A program made the translations under genes and the position numbers. Shown piece after piece: positions 30,564 through 41,744 of a stretch of 64,000 nucleotides of DNA (position 1 is its first letter; each line of letters starts with the position of its first letter). The DNA is from Drosophila miranda (lineage: Eukaryota; Arthropoda; Insecta; Diptera; Drosophilidae): positions 3,906,001 to 3,970,000 of the forward strand of contig NC_046676.1 in the NCBI RefSeq assembly GCF_003369915.1, in the 5' to 3' direction. Under the pieces are notes generated by a model. That model was not told the DNA's origin. It did not search any database and saw nothing but the letters and a program-made list of their open reading frames with translations.

Positions 30564-30570
30564 TTATATA
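30564..30570 (-). promoter_or_regulatory. Candidate TATA box of the His-rich protein gene
   Basis: On the minus strand the sequence reads GGGGTATATAACAG, about 135 bases upstream of the ATG at 30431. No strong initiator was identified. Confidence 0.35.
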
Positions 30571-30599
30571 CCCCGGTATACACGACTCTCTGCTCGGAA

Positions 30600-32313
30600 C
30601 TTCATATGTACATATATTTTAGTTGAGCTCGTCAGAGTTTTATCGCATATAAACTCAATATATGTGCTGTGAGGAGTACATACATATGTACATGTTATGT
30701 ATATAACAATATGGAGTCGTTGAATTTTCCAATGTACAACAGCAGAGGAATTTGCTCTAGAGCTTAAAAACTTTAAAGCGACACATAAATAAATAAATAT
30801 ATATGTATACCGTTTGTGCATACATATACTCGTATACACATGCGTGCACGCATGTACGCAGAATATTGTTATTTTCCCGCTGGCCATCTCATCTGTTAGG
30901 ACGCTTAGAAATTATTTGTACTTGCCGAAATCTGAAGGTAATCCGAAAAAGCTTAAAAGATATCACTGCAGTTCCAAACGGTAAATTTCCCAAAAGCTAT
31001 AAAAAAACCTAAAACTTTTTAATATGACCAGCTCCATTTTATGTGGATATGATTTCCTTTCTTCAAATAAATCACGACACTTCAATAGGAAGAAAGAATA
31101 TAAATACAATACAAATGAATGCTCTTCCAGAAACTACGAGACCTATGAGTAATTCTTAGTTCACAGCGGGCTATGGTTTTGTCTTTGGATTGGTCAATCC
31201 AAAGCGAAAGATACAAACTGTCCCTCCCCATTTTTTGATAATAGGGGGTGTCTCCATAGGTGCAGCGATCAGATCGATCAGTTCCGTAGGCAGTAAATTC
31301 TTCTGAAGGAAAATCAAGCCCAGCCTGGACTAAGGACAATCTAGAAGAGGACAATCCTACTGGGCTCATCGATCTCAATGGACTATTTTACGGGTATTCC
31401 CGTTAGCGCTGACTCGGGATTTGTTGTAATATTAAGGTAATGAGAAGTGAACCACTTGAGAATTTTACTGCGTATTTGGCCCCCTGCGTTATTATCGATA
31501 CGAACAATAACGTGCGAAGAAAACAATTACTCCCATTTGATTGATTTTTTTGTTGAATCTATTGATTTATAGTTTTATTAATATTGTATTTGCATATATA
31601 GTATGTATTTACTGGCGTAGGTGCACTAGCTTATACATGAATATGTGTGTTTCCCTTTGAGTGCTCCTTTGCAGCTGTTTCTCATTCTCTTCGCAAAACG
31701 GTGTACAAAATGTTAATAAAAATATAAATAAAATATTTGATAGTATGCAAAAAACATGGGACTACTTGTATTATTCATTCCCAAATGGTTAAATATAAGT
31801 AATAAATGAAATAAACTGATTGAAAAAAAACATGGATATAAACAAAAAGTGAAAACATAAATCCAAAAATATTGGTTAATTCACAAATAATCTTATGATT
31901 AATACATTGTTTTTTTTTACATTTTTTAGTTTTTAATTTTTTTTTTACATTTTCGCTGGATATTTTTCGGTTATAGTTTGATGTAATAGTTTACGACAAT
32001 TTAGCTTGCTCTTAACGTGGCTTGCGCAAATAGATTAGTAGTGGAAATTATAGAACGACTACCACAATAATTCGGGCCGCTCTGAAGACGAGCTAAAAAC
32101 GATTTTCGGTTACATATACACCAAGATTTGAATAAAATGTTTGCTTTCGTTGAACACATTGGGGACAATATGTCGTCAGTGGTCATATGTATGTATATGT
32201 TGTGATATCTGGGGATGCTGCTACGTATATTGCAGTTTGTGGATATACATATTAGTGTTGTAATAATGTAAAGGTTATGGTTTGCTTCGGAAATCGTTTC
32301 TCGCGCCGTAGAA
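30600..32313. other. Intergenic region and antizyme 3' UTR
   Basis: No coding gene is supported. The right part, roughly 31560-32313, is A/T-rich with several TTTATT motifs that read AATAAA on the minus strand. It is most likely the long 3' UTR of antizyme. The left part contains ACATATGT-rich simple sequence (30600-30860). Confidence 0.4.
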
Positions 32314-33105
32314 CTACCCCTCGATGGTGTAGAGAAAATAGTAGTTATCCTTGTCATTTATGGCCGATGGTGGGGCCTGTGGTGCCTTTCTAGACATTGG
32401 CTCAAAACCCATAAACAAAAATGCCTCAATCAAACGTGTGCGCTCCGGATGGTCTTTGCGCATGGCCATTACAATGCCGTCCACCTCAAGCTTATCCTCG
32501 GCAAACTCCAGCAAGGAGAGGAAGGTCTCCTTGGAGCCAGCTGGTGGTAAATCCTTGGGGAAGGCGACATAAAGCATGTTGTTGACTGGGTTCAAAATCG
32601 ATATCCAATTCGTATACTGGTCTTCGGTCACATGCAGCTTGATGGAAATCTGCACCGGTTGGTCATGCTGCAAGATCTGGCGCAGTACCTCCTGGCAATC
32701 ATCGTCCGAGCACAACGAATGGATATCGTTGTGCGACTCCGAGTCAGAGCATTCTGACGAGGAGGAGGGCGACGAAGACCGGGAGCTGACCTCGTACAAG
32801 CTGCCACCAGCCGAGTCGACCGAAGACTTACGGCTGTAGCCTGTGAAATAAATGAACAAATTCAGCTGAGGAACACAAATCTCCTTCACCATTTGCAGGG
32901 CTTACCCGTTAAGAGCGATGCCCTATCGTGATCTGTTCTGTGGTGGACAGGGACATCAGGACCACCACAGAGGCCCTACGCCAAGAGAGATGCGGTAGGA
33001 CTCATTCGACATGTTCGTGGCGCAAGACGAAGTCGAAATGGTGCGGAACTTGCCATCGGCAATTCCGCTATCATTAAAATCTCTTCTAACAATACTACTA
33101 AACAT
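32314..33105 (-). CDS. Oda: Ornithine decarboxylase antizyme, read by programmed +1 frameshift
   Basis: ORF1 starts at ATG 33105 and runs 49 codons to a TGA at 32958-32956. Skipping one base at TCC-TGA-T continues the antizyme frame to the end of this exon (32906), across a 65-base intron, and through 32840-32314, giving 241 residues in total. The second frame has the antizyme ODC-binding domain (KLHVTEDQYTNWISILN, LYVAFPKDLPPAGSKE, KDHPERTRLIEAFLFMGFEP). Antizyme binds ornithine decarboxylase, inactivates it and targets it to the proteasome. Frameshifting rises with polyamines, closing the feedback loop. It is divergent from SmD3. The two mir-281 hairpins lie upstream on the same strand, so a longer antizyme transcript may host them. 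Confidence 0.93.
32950..32967 (-). promoter_or_regulatory. Programmed +1 ribosomal frameshift site of antizyme
   Basis: The minus-strand sequence TGG-TCC-TGA-TGT is the conserved antizyme shift site. TCC (32961-32959) is in the P site and the ORF1 stop TGA (32958-32956) in the A site. Reading resumes at GAT (32957-32955). This is direct from the sequence plus the known antizyme mechanism. Confidence 0.93.
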
Positions 33106-33452
33106 TGGGTCGCTGTGGACGAGAAGAGGAGCACATTAAAAATAAAAAAATTAGTTTTAGTCCCTCTACTGAATGGAGTGTGCCTTCGTCGATTTTGTAG
33201 AGGCAAAATTTACCAAATCATTTTGGAGTTAATTGGTGGCGAGAAACACTGCTTAACGGCGCAATAGCTGAGGGCAAAGTAATAGCCACAACGACAGTAC
33301 TCGTATCAGCAATATGAAAGCAATTCATTTAATAATCTCCACTCACGACAAAAGTACGTATGTATGTGCATTAACAAGTACGTGTTTATATTTCAAAGAT
33401 TAGATACGCTCGCGCCCTTATCTAAGTCGAGGGCTGACTAACGATAAAAATA

Positions 33453-33460
33453 TATCGATA
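33453..33460. promoter_or_regulatory. DRE (TATCGATA) between Oda and SmD3
   Basis: A perfect palindromic DREF-binding element lies in the divergent interval, about 220 bases before the SmD3 start and 350 bases before the antizyme start. DREs are typical of fly housekeeping promoters. Confidence 0.65.
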
Positions 33461-33678
33461 GGGCCGTGTCGTGAGGCTAATACAACCCTGCGCTCACGCG
33501 CACAACATGGCGGCTGGCAGCTGTCAAAACCGCGCCAGACACATACACACACAGACACTCGTCTCGTAAACGTTTGAGAAAAGAAAATTCGTAAAAATAT
33601 TTCATCAGCGTCGAACTGCAGAAAAATCAATAATTAAAAGCTAAAAACGTTCGGAAAACACATAAAAATAACGCAAAA

Positions 33679-34205
33679 ATGTCAATCGGTGTGCCCATTA
33701 AGGTTTTACATGAGGCCGAGGGCCACATAATCACTTGCGAGACGATTACCGGCGAAGTGTACCGCGGCAAACTCATCGAAGCCGAAGACAACATGAATTG
33801 CCAAATGACACAGATTACAGTCACCTACCGCGATGGACGCACCGGCAATTTGGAGAATGTCTACATTCGTGGCTCGAAAATCCGTTTTCTGATCCTTCCA
33901 GACATGTTAAAGAACGCACCGATGTTCAAGAAACAGACGGGGAAGGGCCTGGGAGGAACGGCCGGCCGAGGCAAGGCGGCCATTCTGCGTGCACAGGGTG
34001 AGTAGGCGGTTTTTGTTTTGCCTCGCGGCGCGTCACTTCAGTTTGCTTATTAACGTTTGGTCGATTTTCAGCTCGAGGTCGGGGCAGAGGCGGACCTCCG
34101 GGCGGAGGACGAGGTAGTGGAGGACCACCTGGTGCTCCAGGCGGTGGCGGACGTGGAGCTTGGCAAGGCGGACCCACCGGCGGACGTGGACGCGGCGGTT
34201 TGTAA
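33679..34205 (+). CDS. SmD3: Small nuclear ribonucleoprotein SmD3 (two exons)
   Basis: The exons are 33679-33997 and 34072-34205, giving 150 residues. The first exon encodes the full Sm fold: Sm1 ([25 protein letters not shown]) and Sm2 ([17 protein letters not shown]). The second encodes a tail of RG/GG repeats ([15 protein letters not shown]) that receive symmetric dimethylarginine. SmD3 is a member of the heptameric ring on U1, U2, U4 and U5 snRNAs, so it acts with Prp8, also in this window. It is divergent from antizyme with a shared DRE. Splice phase and length fit the family. Confidence 0.95.
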
Positions 34206-34484
34206 GGCAACTCAAGGATTCAAACAATGCATTACTAATATTTAAGTTGAGGGCGTTCTATTATTAGCGGGCGGGGCGAAATTGTTGAAAGGCAACACAA
34301 TTGTAAACTATGTATTTTGTGAATCAAGAAGATAACTTTTGCTATGAATACAGAAAGAACCTTGAATATGAAAACCAGCCTTATTGTATTATTGTGGCCT
34401 GCAGAAAAGGAAGAAAAGTAGTTAAGCCAGCCACCGTTTGGACGAAGTACAAGTTACGAAACTATGCACATGTGTCGGCGCTTT

Positions 34485-34575
34485 TCGAATATTATACAAA
34501 GAGAGCAATTCCATGACAGTATTACAATCTGATTAACTTGACTGTCGACGGATAGCTCTCTTTATTTCACTATTC
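34485..34575 (-). ncRNA. mir-281-2: mir-281 precursor, copy 2 type
   Basis: On the minus strand the 5p arm AAGAGAGCTATCCGTCGACA (with GT following) occupies 34562-34541. The 3p arm TGTCATGGAATTGCTCTCTT (with TGT following) occupies 34518-34496, with a short loop between. The arms pair almost completely. Both match the known Drosophila miR-281 5p and 3p sequences, and the CTATCC variant is the one I associate with copy 2. The second hairpin lies 115 bases away. Confidence 0.93.
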
Positions 34576-34687
34576 GTTCAGTATTATACAGAAAAGTGGA
34601 GGGGACGACAGACAAAAGACAGATTAGCCCAGACAGATATACAACTGTTAGTGGATTTTGGAACACATTTGGTTAGTTCTGCGCAAC

Positions 34688-34778
34688 GTCGAATATTATA
34701 CAAAGAGAGCAATTCCATGACAGTATTAAATTGGTACGTTGACTGTCGACGGACAGCTCTCTTTATTCACCTATTCGC
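34688..34778 (-). ncRNA. mir-281-1: mir-281 precursor, copy 1 type
   Basis: On the minus strand the 5p arm AAGAGAGCTGTCCGTCGACA (with GT following) occupies 34763-34742 and the same 3p arm occupies 34722-34700. It differs from its neighbour by one base in the 5p arm and by the loop. The flanks (CGAATATTATACAAAGAG, CTATTCG) are also shared, so the pair arose by local tandem duplication. It is on the antizyme strand, about 1.6 kb upstream of its coding start. Confidence 0.93.
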
Positions 34779-34779
34779 A

Positions 34780-37700
34780 TTCGTGTTTTGTGTTCTTCTC
34801 GATTGTTAGTCGAACATTAAGGGGGACGGGACGGAACGGGACAGCACAAACAAGCACACCACCTACATATGTATGAATGTATTATTGCTTGCCGGCTGAC
34901 CGGGCATACGGGGAAATATGCAAAGTATTTTGTTTTTCTCATCCATGCCCGCCAACCAATTAAATCGGCAAACTGCGCACTTGGCAAGGCATTTCAAATT
35001 GAGAATGATGGCCAGTCAGAGCGAAAGCTCCGAGTCTTACCCCCACAGGAGCGGGCGAAGCGGTGACAGTGTAATATCCCACTGGATGCAATTCTCGGAT
35101 GCATGGACATCAAAAAGATAGAAACAGATGGGGTTTCACTGTAATGCCATCGAATGATATATGTACCTATTAAGGGGTTGGACGTACCACTGAATCAGGC
35201 GCTCTGGCTGCATGTTGGTCGATGTCATGGAGATGGATGGGCTGGGCGCAATTGGCGTAGCTATTTGTACGGAAAGCAATCACAGCTTCAGTTGGCTTCC
35301 ACTTAACGGTTTTCTTATCACAGATTAGTTGCTGGTGTTCCTTATTGAGGCTTGGGGTTTACATCGAAAGATCTTATCCGGATTCAGTTTTCTCCCTCCG
35401 TTTGCGTTTGTTCTCTTGTCTGAAGCTGAATTGTTTCCCGTGGCGCAGCGTTGAGCGTTGGCTGGCAACTGACGACATACACACGGCGGCGGCATCATTT
35501 ATGAGATAAATGGCCTGCTGCCGATGAATAGGTACACATACTATTTGAAGTGGAAGCTGGTACGAAGAACTTTCCTCAGGTTTAATAGAGGCCTCTGTCT
35601 GTTCCAAGGTCAAACAGAGTCCCCTCCCGAAATGACAAATACAAAATGTGGAAATAATTCTAAGTACGTTTGCATTGCTAAACGCCGTCAAATGTAGGCC
35701 CTTCTACGTAAATAACACTTGAAAACTCGAGCTATAAATATCGGAGAAATAAATACAGAAATTAGCTTTGTTTTTGCCAAGCTCAAGATTTATTTGTGGC
35801 AAATTTGGGGCGAGAGCTTTTCGGCAGCACGTGTGCGACGCTTCGCGCAAATCAATATAAATAATCTGCGATAACAAAAACAATGCCAACTCAATCGAAA
35901 TTTAACAACCAACTCAACCATAAACAAGTTTCAACGCGATTACGGCTCTCAATGTCTAGATTGCACACACGCAAACGGTAAACCATTGGCCATTTTCCGT
36001 TTTATTGTTCGAGATACAGCAAAGGCATGTTTTAAAACTAACCTATTGCGGCAATCACATGGCACCGCCAAGTAATATAATACGGCACACAAATATGATA
36101 CATACATATGCAGGTAGAAATGGGCTATTTGTCCCTGCAGAGCCCCGTGCAGCAACTAAATAAACAAAGCATTGTAGAACCCGATGCAGATTAGATCTCT
36201 AGATAAATCGCATGTGTAACATTGTCAAACAGATGACAGCGTGACAGCGTCCGCAAATATTGGAGGAGCAGTGCTGTGCTCCGAGATAGGGAATTTCAGC
36301 ACCGAGTGCAAACATGCTTAAGACGCAATAAAAAGAGGCTAAATATGCAAACAAACCGTGGAGATTTAACACAAAAGCAGTGTCACAAAGCAAAGAAGCC
36401 CGATATTTTATTGCGGGCCCAAAACAACAGGAGCGATAAGAACGATTACTTGTTGCTCCTATGATTAGATTAAAACGTGTAAGCTGAGAGGTTGCTTATG
36501 GTGGCGGGAAATCGAAACACCACCCCCGGACACCCTTAACGAAGCATCTAGAAGCGAACACGCTGGGCTGGCTCTGGCTAGCGGTGACCTAAAATCGGGA
36601 GAGCTCTTTGTTGGTTGTTTGCCTGTTCATGTTCTCGCTGTCTCGCTTGCACGCGCAGTAAAGCATCAAGTGCAATGGCGAATCGAATGGAATTTTCCCT
36701 TGTTTATTGTACGTGTGTGTGCGTGCATTTTGTGACATAATAAAAGCGCGAGTCTGATGGAGCCTAAGTGCTGTTGTTTCTTCTACCGTCTGTAACTGTA
36801 AAGTCAGGAGACTTTCAATTGCTTGCTTCTGTTCACATAATTCCAATTAGAAGCGAAAGGGAAGCAAGTAAACAAAAAATAACAGCGCATATGTGTGGAG
36901 CATGTGCGAGGCGTTGCCATATTGTTCAGAATGGATTGGCGACTAAAGTACTTAATTGTTATATAATCTCGAATAAGCAGACAACGGAATTAGAATAAAT
37001 CGAACTAACTATAATAAGAAAAAATAAACAGGAAAACAGATAGATCTCCCAAAGACCGACGCTGTAAACAGGGTGGCAACCACGCAGGCGACCACGAAAA
37101 GATGACTGGAAAAGAAAATAAATATCGCAAAACATAGTTAAAAAGCAGAAAGCAGAAAGGCGTTTTTCTTAAACGAATTATTTACTTTACTTACGAAACA
37201 TGCTACAATCATTTGTGTGTACAAGATTGGCAGATTTCTTTACTCATTTCTTCCATTGTTCTTCTTAATTTGTTATTGCTGTGTGCGTCACACATTCTTA
37301 AAAAGTACCAACACTTATGTAGATTGGTGAGTGTGTATAAGAAAAAAAACCAACACCAAAACCGTAATTTTGTTAGCAGGTTACACCAGCTACTTCACTA
37401 CAAACCACTACAACCATAGCTACATGCCACAAATTGGAAAGGGGTCGTGGCGCACTGTTTTACATTATCTTTCATTTTGCACTACAAAATCGATTTATGC
37501 ACACTTTCTTCTGTATGGCACCTTGGAACCATTACTTACAGTTTATTATTCATACTTGATGGCATTTTTACACTTAATGGTTGCAACTTAAAGCACAAAG
37601 AACGATTGAAATGATATAAAACTGAAGTTTTGATACGGAAAAATTCGCTGTTCAGTTCAGTTGGAAAAACTGCCTACGAAAACGTAGCACCTGCCTTGAT

Positions 37701-38596
37701 GTCCACAAAAACACTTGGAAGATTTTGATAGCCTCACAATGGTTGCTTTGCTTGATGTCAGTGTCGATAAAATATAAAATACACCCGTCTGACACTCAGA
37801 AATACACATTTGCTACATAATGGAAGATAAAAAAGGGTATGGACAACAGGCAAAACGGCTCAGAAACGCAATGCATGCAAGGTAAAATCCACCCATTTTG
37901 ACCAATATACCTTGAAGACAAAATCGGCTTAGCCCACTTAAGCCCCCCTTATTTAATTAGGTGAACACCTTGAGGGAAACGGCGGTAAATAGTGCTGGTT
38001 GTGAACTCTTCTTGTAGATCCATCCTATCCTTTTAACTTACAAAAAACTCCACAATATCTTTCACCTGAATTGCGCTAAAATTCGCCAAGATTCATAATG
38101 CTCGTGGAGAGTATTTTAATGTCCAAGTTTGGAAGTCAAATTCGTCGATTTGGTTATTCGATTTGATATGACTAGCTATTTCATTTTATGCATATGATTA
38201 GTTTGTTGTAAGTATATCTCGATCCCGATACCTATTCTTGGTCTATTGAATCCACGAAAATTATGAATCTGGAAAAATTCTAGTGCAGTTCAGGTGAAAG
38301 ATATTGTGATCATCCGCGTATGTTCCGAGCTGCTATGAACAGAAATGTATTTTTTCAAAAAATTTGTTTGCCAACGTTCCAATAACCGAATCGGACTACG
38401 TCAGCTGTTTGCACGAGTCCGAAAAGTAAAGAAGGCACAAGCTAAGTTGCCCTAGTTATGGTGTAAAATTTATGTTGTTTATGTTGTTTTTTTTGGGTAA
38501 TTTGAATATTGTATTTGAATATAAAATGTTATCACAGATACAATTATGTTTTTTGCAGTTACTGTTAGAGCAACTTATACAACAAGCAAAGGAAAA
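34780..38596. other. Gene-poor region upstream of mir-281/antizyme
   Basis: No coding gene is supported over this 3.8 kb. It probably holds distal 5' exons and promoters of the antizyme/mir-281 transcript, but no splice pattern could be assigned. A decayed repeat (37770-38300) shares landmarks with 12826-13600: CACATTTGCTACATAATGGA, GGGTATGGACAACAGGC at 37838, and ATATCTCGATCCCGATACC at about 38214. Confidence 0.45.
37770..38300 (+). repeat. Decayed interspersed repeat, second copy of the 12.8-13.7 kb family
   Basis: The order of landmarks (CTCAGAAATACACATT, TACATAATGGA, GGGTATGGACAACAG, TATACCTTGAAG, TCATAAT with a CTCGTGGAG, ATATCTCGATCCCGATACC) is the same as in the Hen1 intron copy. Sequence has drifted throughout, and it is non-coding. 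Confidence 0.6.
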
Positions 38597-39102
38597 ACGA
38601 GGGGGAACGTTGTGAGTTGCTGCGGACACCGCAACTCTACGGTTATACCCGATACTAAGTCAGTATGGCTCTCCTCCGGCAGACGCCGCTAATATTAAAC
38701 GACACGACAAAGAGTGCGTGCGAGAGAGACAGAAAATCAGTCTGAGCGTGACGTCGGGCGCTGCGTAGCCACTGCAAATTGATTTGTTCCTATTGGCTAT
38801 AAAAATGATCTGATCTGATAGATATGGTCATTATCTATGATTCTGCGTTTTTAGTTTTCTCGAATGTGGAATATTGTGGATGCAACAGATTTTCGTCCTT
38901 TGTGGGGGCGGAAGGGGGTGGGGCGAAATTTTGAGATACACGTTTTATAGTAAGATCTAACAGGAGTGCGGATACCAAATTTGGTTACTCTAGCCTTAAT
39001 AGTCTCTGAGATTTTTGAATATCCCCAGATTTTCGTCCTTTGCGGAGGCGGAAGGGGGTGTGGCGAAATTTTGAAACAAACTCGTCTCAGTCCGATATAT
39101 TA

Positions 39103-41147
39103 TTTATTTATTTATTAAATTAACAAATTATCTGTTAATAATGGTACTTAGTTACTAAAGGCAGAAAAAGATAAGTTAAAAGTTAGCTAAATTTAAATGA
39201 TTATAAATATTGCATGCAATTAGTTTAAGAGACAGTTCAGGGGATAGGGTTAGACAGAGGGAGTTATAATTATGGCATAAAACCCTAAAAGGTTCATGAT
39301 CAGCATAATTAGACCTACATATGGGTAGACGGATAGGCCTAAAAGTACGGGTAGGTCTGGATGGAACGGCCAAGTCAATCTGACCCAAGAGAGTTTGGGA
39401 GTCAACAGTCCCAAGAAGGAGCTTGTGCACGAACATTACGCCATTGCATATTCTGCGATGGTGCAACGACGGCAGGTCAATAAGATTTAGCCTAGACCGG
39501 TAGGGTGGCAAGATTCTACCCGAGTCGCAGTTAAAGTTCCGAAGGGCAAAAATTAAAAATTGCTTTTGCACGGATTCAATAACAGCCTGCTGCTCTTTAT
39601 ACTGCGGGCTCCACACACAAGAACAATACTCCAATATAGGACGTACTAACGAGATGTACAATTGTTTCGTAACGTACGGGTCGTCAAACTCCTTGGACCA
39701 ACGCTTGATGAACGCTAAAACACCCTTAGCTTTATTTACAGTTGCAGCTATATGGGTGTTGAAACACATCTTATGATCAAAAAGGACTCCGAGGTCATTT
39801 GAACTCGAAATTCGCTCAAGGACATGATTTCCTAGAACATATGAGACAAAATGAGGAGCGCGACGGTAAAATGTCATAAGTTTGCATTTGGAAAGGTTCA
39901 GAAAAAGAAGATTAGTTGAACACCACAATAGTAGTTCACTTAGATCAAGTTGAAGGCGTGTGTGCAAATACCAATCAGAGTAAGAAAGACAGATTTTGAC
40001 ATCATCAGCATACATTAGTGTAGTAGAGTATGTTATAACTTGAGGAAGGTCGTTCACAAATAAAATAAACAGAAGCGGGCCCAGATGACTTCCCTGTGGC
40101 ACACCTGAAGTAACATTAACAGTATTTGACAACACGTTAGAAAACAAAACACGTTGAGTACGGTTAGAGAGATAGGACAAAATCCAATCTAGAAGATTCG
40201 TTGGGAACCCTAATAAGGAGAGCTTTTGAATAAGCAGAGCATGGTTCACAGAATCGAATGCCTTGCTGAAGTCCGTAAAAACTACATCCGTCTGCAAACC
40301 AATTTGAAAACCACGGTGGATTAGGTTAGAAAACTCAAGAAGGTTAGTCGATGTTGAACGATGTCTGAAAAAACCGTGTTGCGACGGAGATATCAAGCTG
40401 CAACAAAGATGTTGCAGTTGCCGGGTGACCAGGAACTCAAGAAGCTTCGGGATGGCGGAAAGCTTTGCGATACCACGATAGTTTTCAATGTTTGATCTTG
40501 AACCTTTTTTGTGAAGCGGAATGATGTAGGACTCATTCCAAATTACTGGGAGACAAGACTGTGCCAAGGAGAGGTTGAAGAGAAAGGTCAAGGGCTTGCA
40601 AAGGGACTGGGCACAGTGTTTTAAGATGCAACTTGGTACCTTATCTGGACCCGCAGAAAACGATATGTCCATAGATGACAAACCTTCAAGAACAACGCTT
40701 TCCTCGAAAAAGGGCAGAAAAATACTGTTAGCTTGAGGTAGCTGGTACGGATACGGAGTGGATGCGTTGTAAATATGAGACGAGTACGTTGTTTGGAAAA
40801 AGTTAGCGAATAAATTTGCAATACCAACAGCAGAAGCTTCTGTTTTGTTCTGGTAATGAAGGGACGGAGGAAAAACGTTTGACTTGCGCTTAGAATTAAC
40901 GAACGAATAGAATTTTTTAGGATCACTACGAAAATTACTACTACATTGTGAAAGGTAATGATTATAACACTGACTATTGACGGCAAGGAACAGAGAGCGA
41001 GCGGAGGAGTATAGAGCTAAGGCCAACGTGGAGCCCGACTTCTGGTACTTTTTATAGAGCCGGGATTTATTATTTTTTAAGTATGACAAATACTTGGAGA
41101 ACCAGGGAGGCTTGGACGATACAGGTACAGTGATATCTGGAACAAAC
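39103..41147 (-). mobile_element. 5'-truncated non-LTR retrotransposon inserted in the DINE-1-like arm
   Basis: On the minus strand a reverse-transcriptase frame is followed by about 75 bases of 3' end with a short A/T tail (TAAATAAATAAATAA, 39101-39120). The host sequence reads CCGATATATTA before it and GTATTAGGAGTGTGG after it. The flanking DINE-1 text is therefore continuous once the element is removed, with TATTA at both borders as a probable target duplication. No endonuclease domain is present at the 5' side. Confidence 0.8.
39176..41089 (-). CDS. Non-LTR reverse transcriptase, 637 aa (no endonuclease part)
   Basis: The frame is open across the complete RT domain. It has GPDKVPSCILKHC (fingers), the KKGSRSNIENYRGIA block, FTDFSKAFDSVNH (catalytic Asp), SGVPQGSHLGPLLFILFVND, and the active site MYADDVKI near residue 370. 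The thumb (NKAKGVLAFIKRWSKEF, YISLVRPILEYCSCVW) and a C-terminal CR1/Jockey-type tail (SRLNLIDLPSLHHRRICN) follow. There is no RNase H domain. The apurinic endonuclease and ORF1 are missing through 5' truncation, so the copy cannot move by itself. The assignment to the CR1/Jockey group is by the tail and is tentative. A fragment of the same family sits in Hen1 intron 2. Confidence 0.85.
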   Translation of the reverse strand: MSYLKNNKSRLYKKYQKSGSTLALALYSSARSLFLAVNSQCYNHYLSQCSSNFRSDPKKFYSFVNSKRKSNVFPPSLHYQNKTEASAVGIANLFANFFQTTYSSHIYNASTPYPYQLPQANSIFLPFFEESVVLEGLSSMDISFSAGPDKVPSCILKHCAQSLCKPLTFLFNLSLAQSCLPVIWNESYIIPLHKKGSRSNIENYRGIAKLSAIPKLLEFLVTRQLQHLCCSLISPSQHGFFRHRSTSTNLLEFSNLIHRGFQIGLQTDVVFTDFSKAFDSVNHALLIQKLSLLGFPTNLLDWILSYLSNRTQRVLFSNVLSNTVNVTSGVPQGSHLGPLLFILFVNDLPQVITYSTTLMYADDVKICLSYSDWYLHTRLQLDLSELLLWCSTNLLFLNLSKCKLMTFYRRAPHFVSYVLGNHVLERISSSNDLGVLFDHKMCFNTHIAATVNKAKGVLAFIKRWSKEFDDPYVTKQLYISLVRPILEYCSCVWSPQYKEQQAVIESVQKQFLIFALRNFNCDSGRILPPYRSRLNLIDLPSLHHRRICNGVMFVHKLLLGTVDSQTLLGQIDLAVPSRPTRTFRPIRLPICRSNYADHEPFRVLCHNYNSLCLTLSPELSLKLIACNIYNHLNLANF

Positions 41148-41744
41148 GTATTAGGAGTGTGGATACCAAATTTGGTTGCTCTAGCTTTTGTAGTCTCTGA
41201 GATCTAGGCGCTAATGTTTTACTCTAAGCAAAGCCGCCTATGCTACGTGTGTGTTAGAGAGAGACAGGGCGAGAAAAAATGAAATTGTTTTCTTGATGCT
41301 GGCTATAATAATAATACGATCCAATTCAGATTCCGCAGTCTTAAAGATATGGTCATTCTCTACAATTCTACGTTTTTGGTTTTCTCATATCTTTAAAATT
41401 GTGGATGCCACAGATTTTCGTTCTTTGTGGGGGCGGAAGTGGGCGGGGCGAAGTTTTGAAATATTTTTGTAGCAGTGACATATCACAGAAGTCTGGATCC
41501 AAAACATCGTTGCTCTAGCTCTTATAGTCTTTGAGCACTAGGCGCTGAAGGGGACGGACAGACGGACAGACGGACGGACGGACGGACAGACAGGGCTCAA
41601 TCGACTCGGCTATTGATGCTGATCAAGAATATATATACTTTATGGGGTCGGAAACGATTCCTTCTGGACGTTACACACATCCACTTTTACCACAAATCTA
41701 ATATACCCCAATACTCATTTTGAGTATCGGGTATAATTGCGATG

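Larger units (their letters stand above)
38597..41735 (-). mobile_element. DINE-1/INE-1-like element, left arm (interrupted by a retroelement)
   Basis: The arm begins at a CGAGGGGGAACGTTGTGAG end. It contains the repeated ATTTTCGTCCTTTGTGGGGG block, the ACGGACAGACGG microsatellite (41553-41590) and the ATATATACTTTATGGGGTCG core near 41629-41650. It ends at TGAGTATCGGGTATAA. These are features of the Drosophila INE-1/DINE-1 (helentron) family as I recall it. A retroelement splits it at about 39103-41147. The right arm at 43478-44175 is the same sequence in opposite orientation. Confidence 0.65.

Noticed and set aside
34310-34516. 68-codon + strand frame beyond SmD3 (YFVNQEDNFCYEYRKN)
   Set aside because: It runs into the mir-281 hairpin on the opposite strand and has no recognised domain. 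It is likely SmD3 3' flank.
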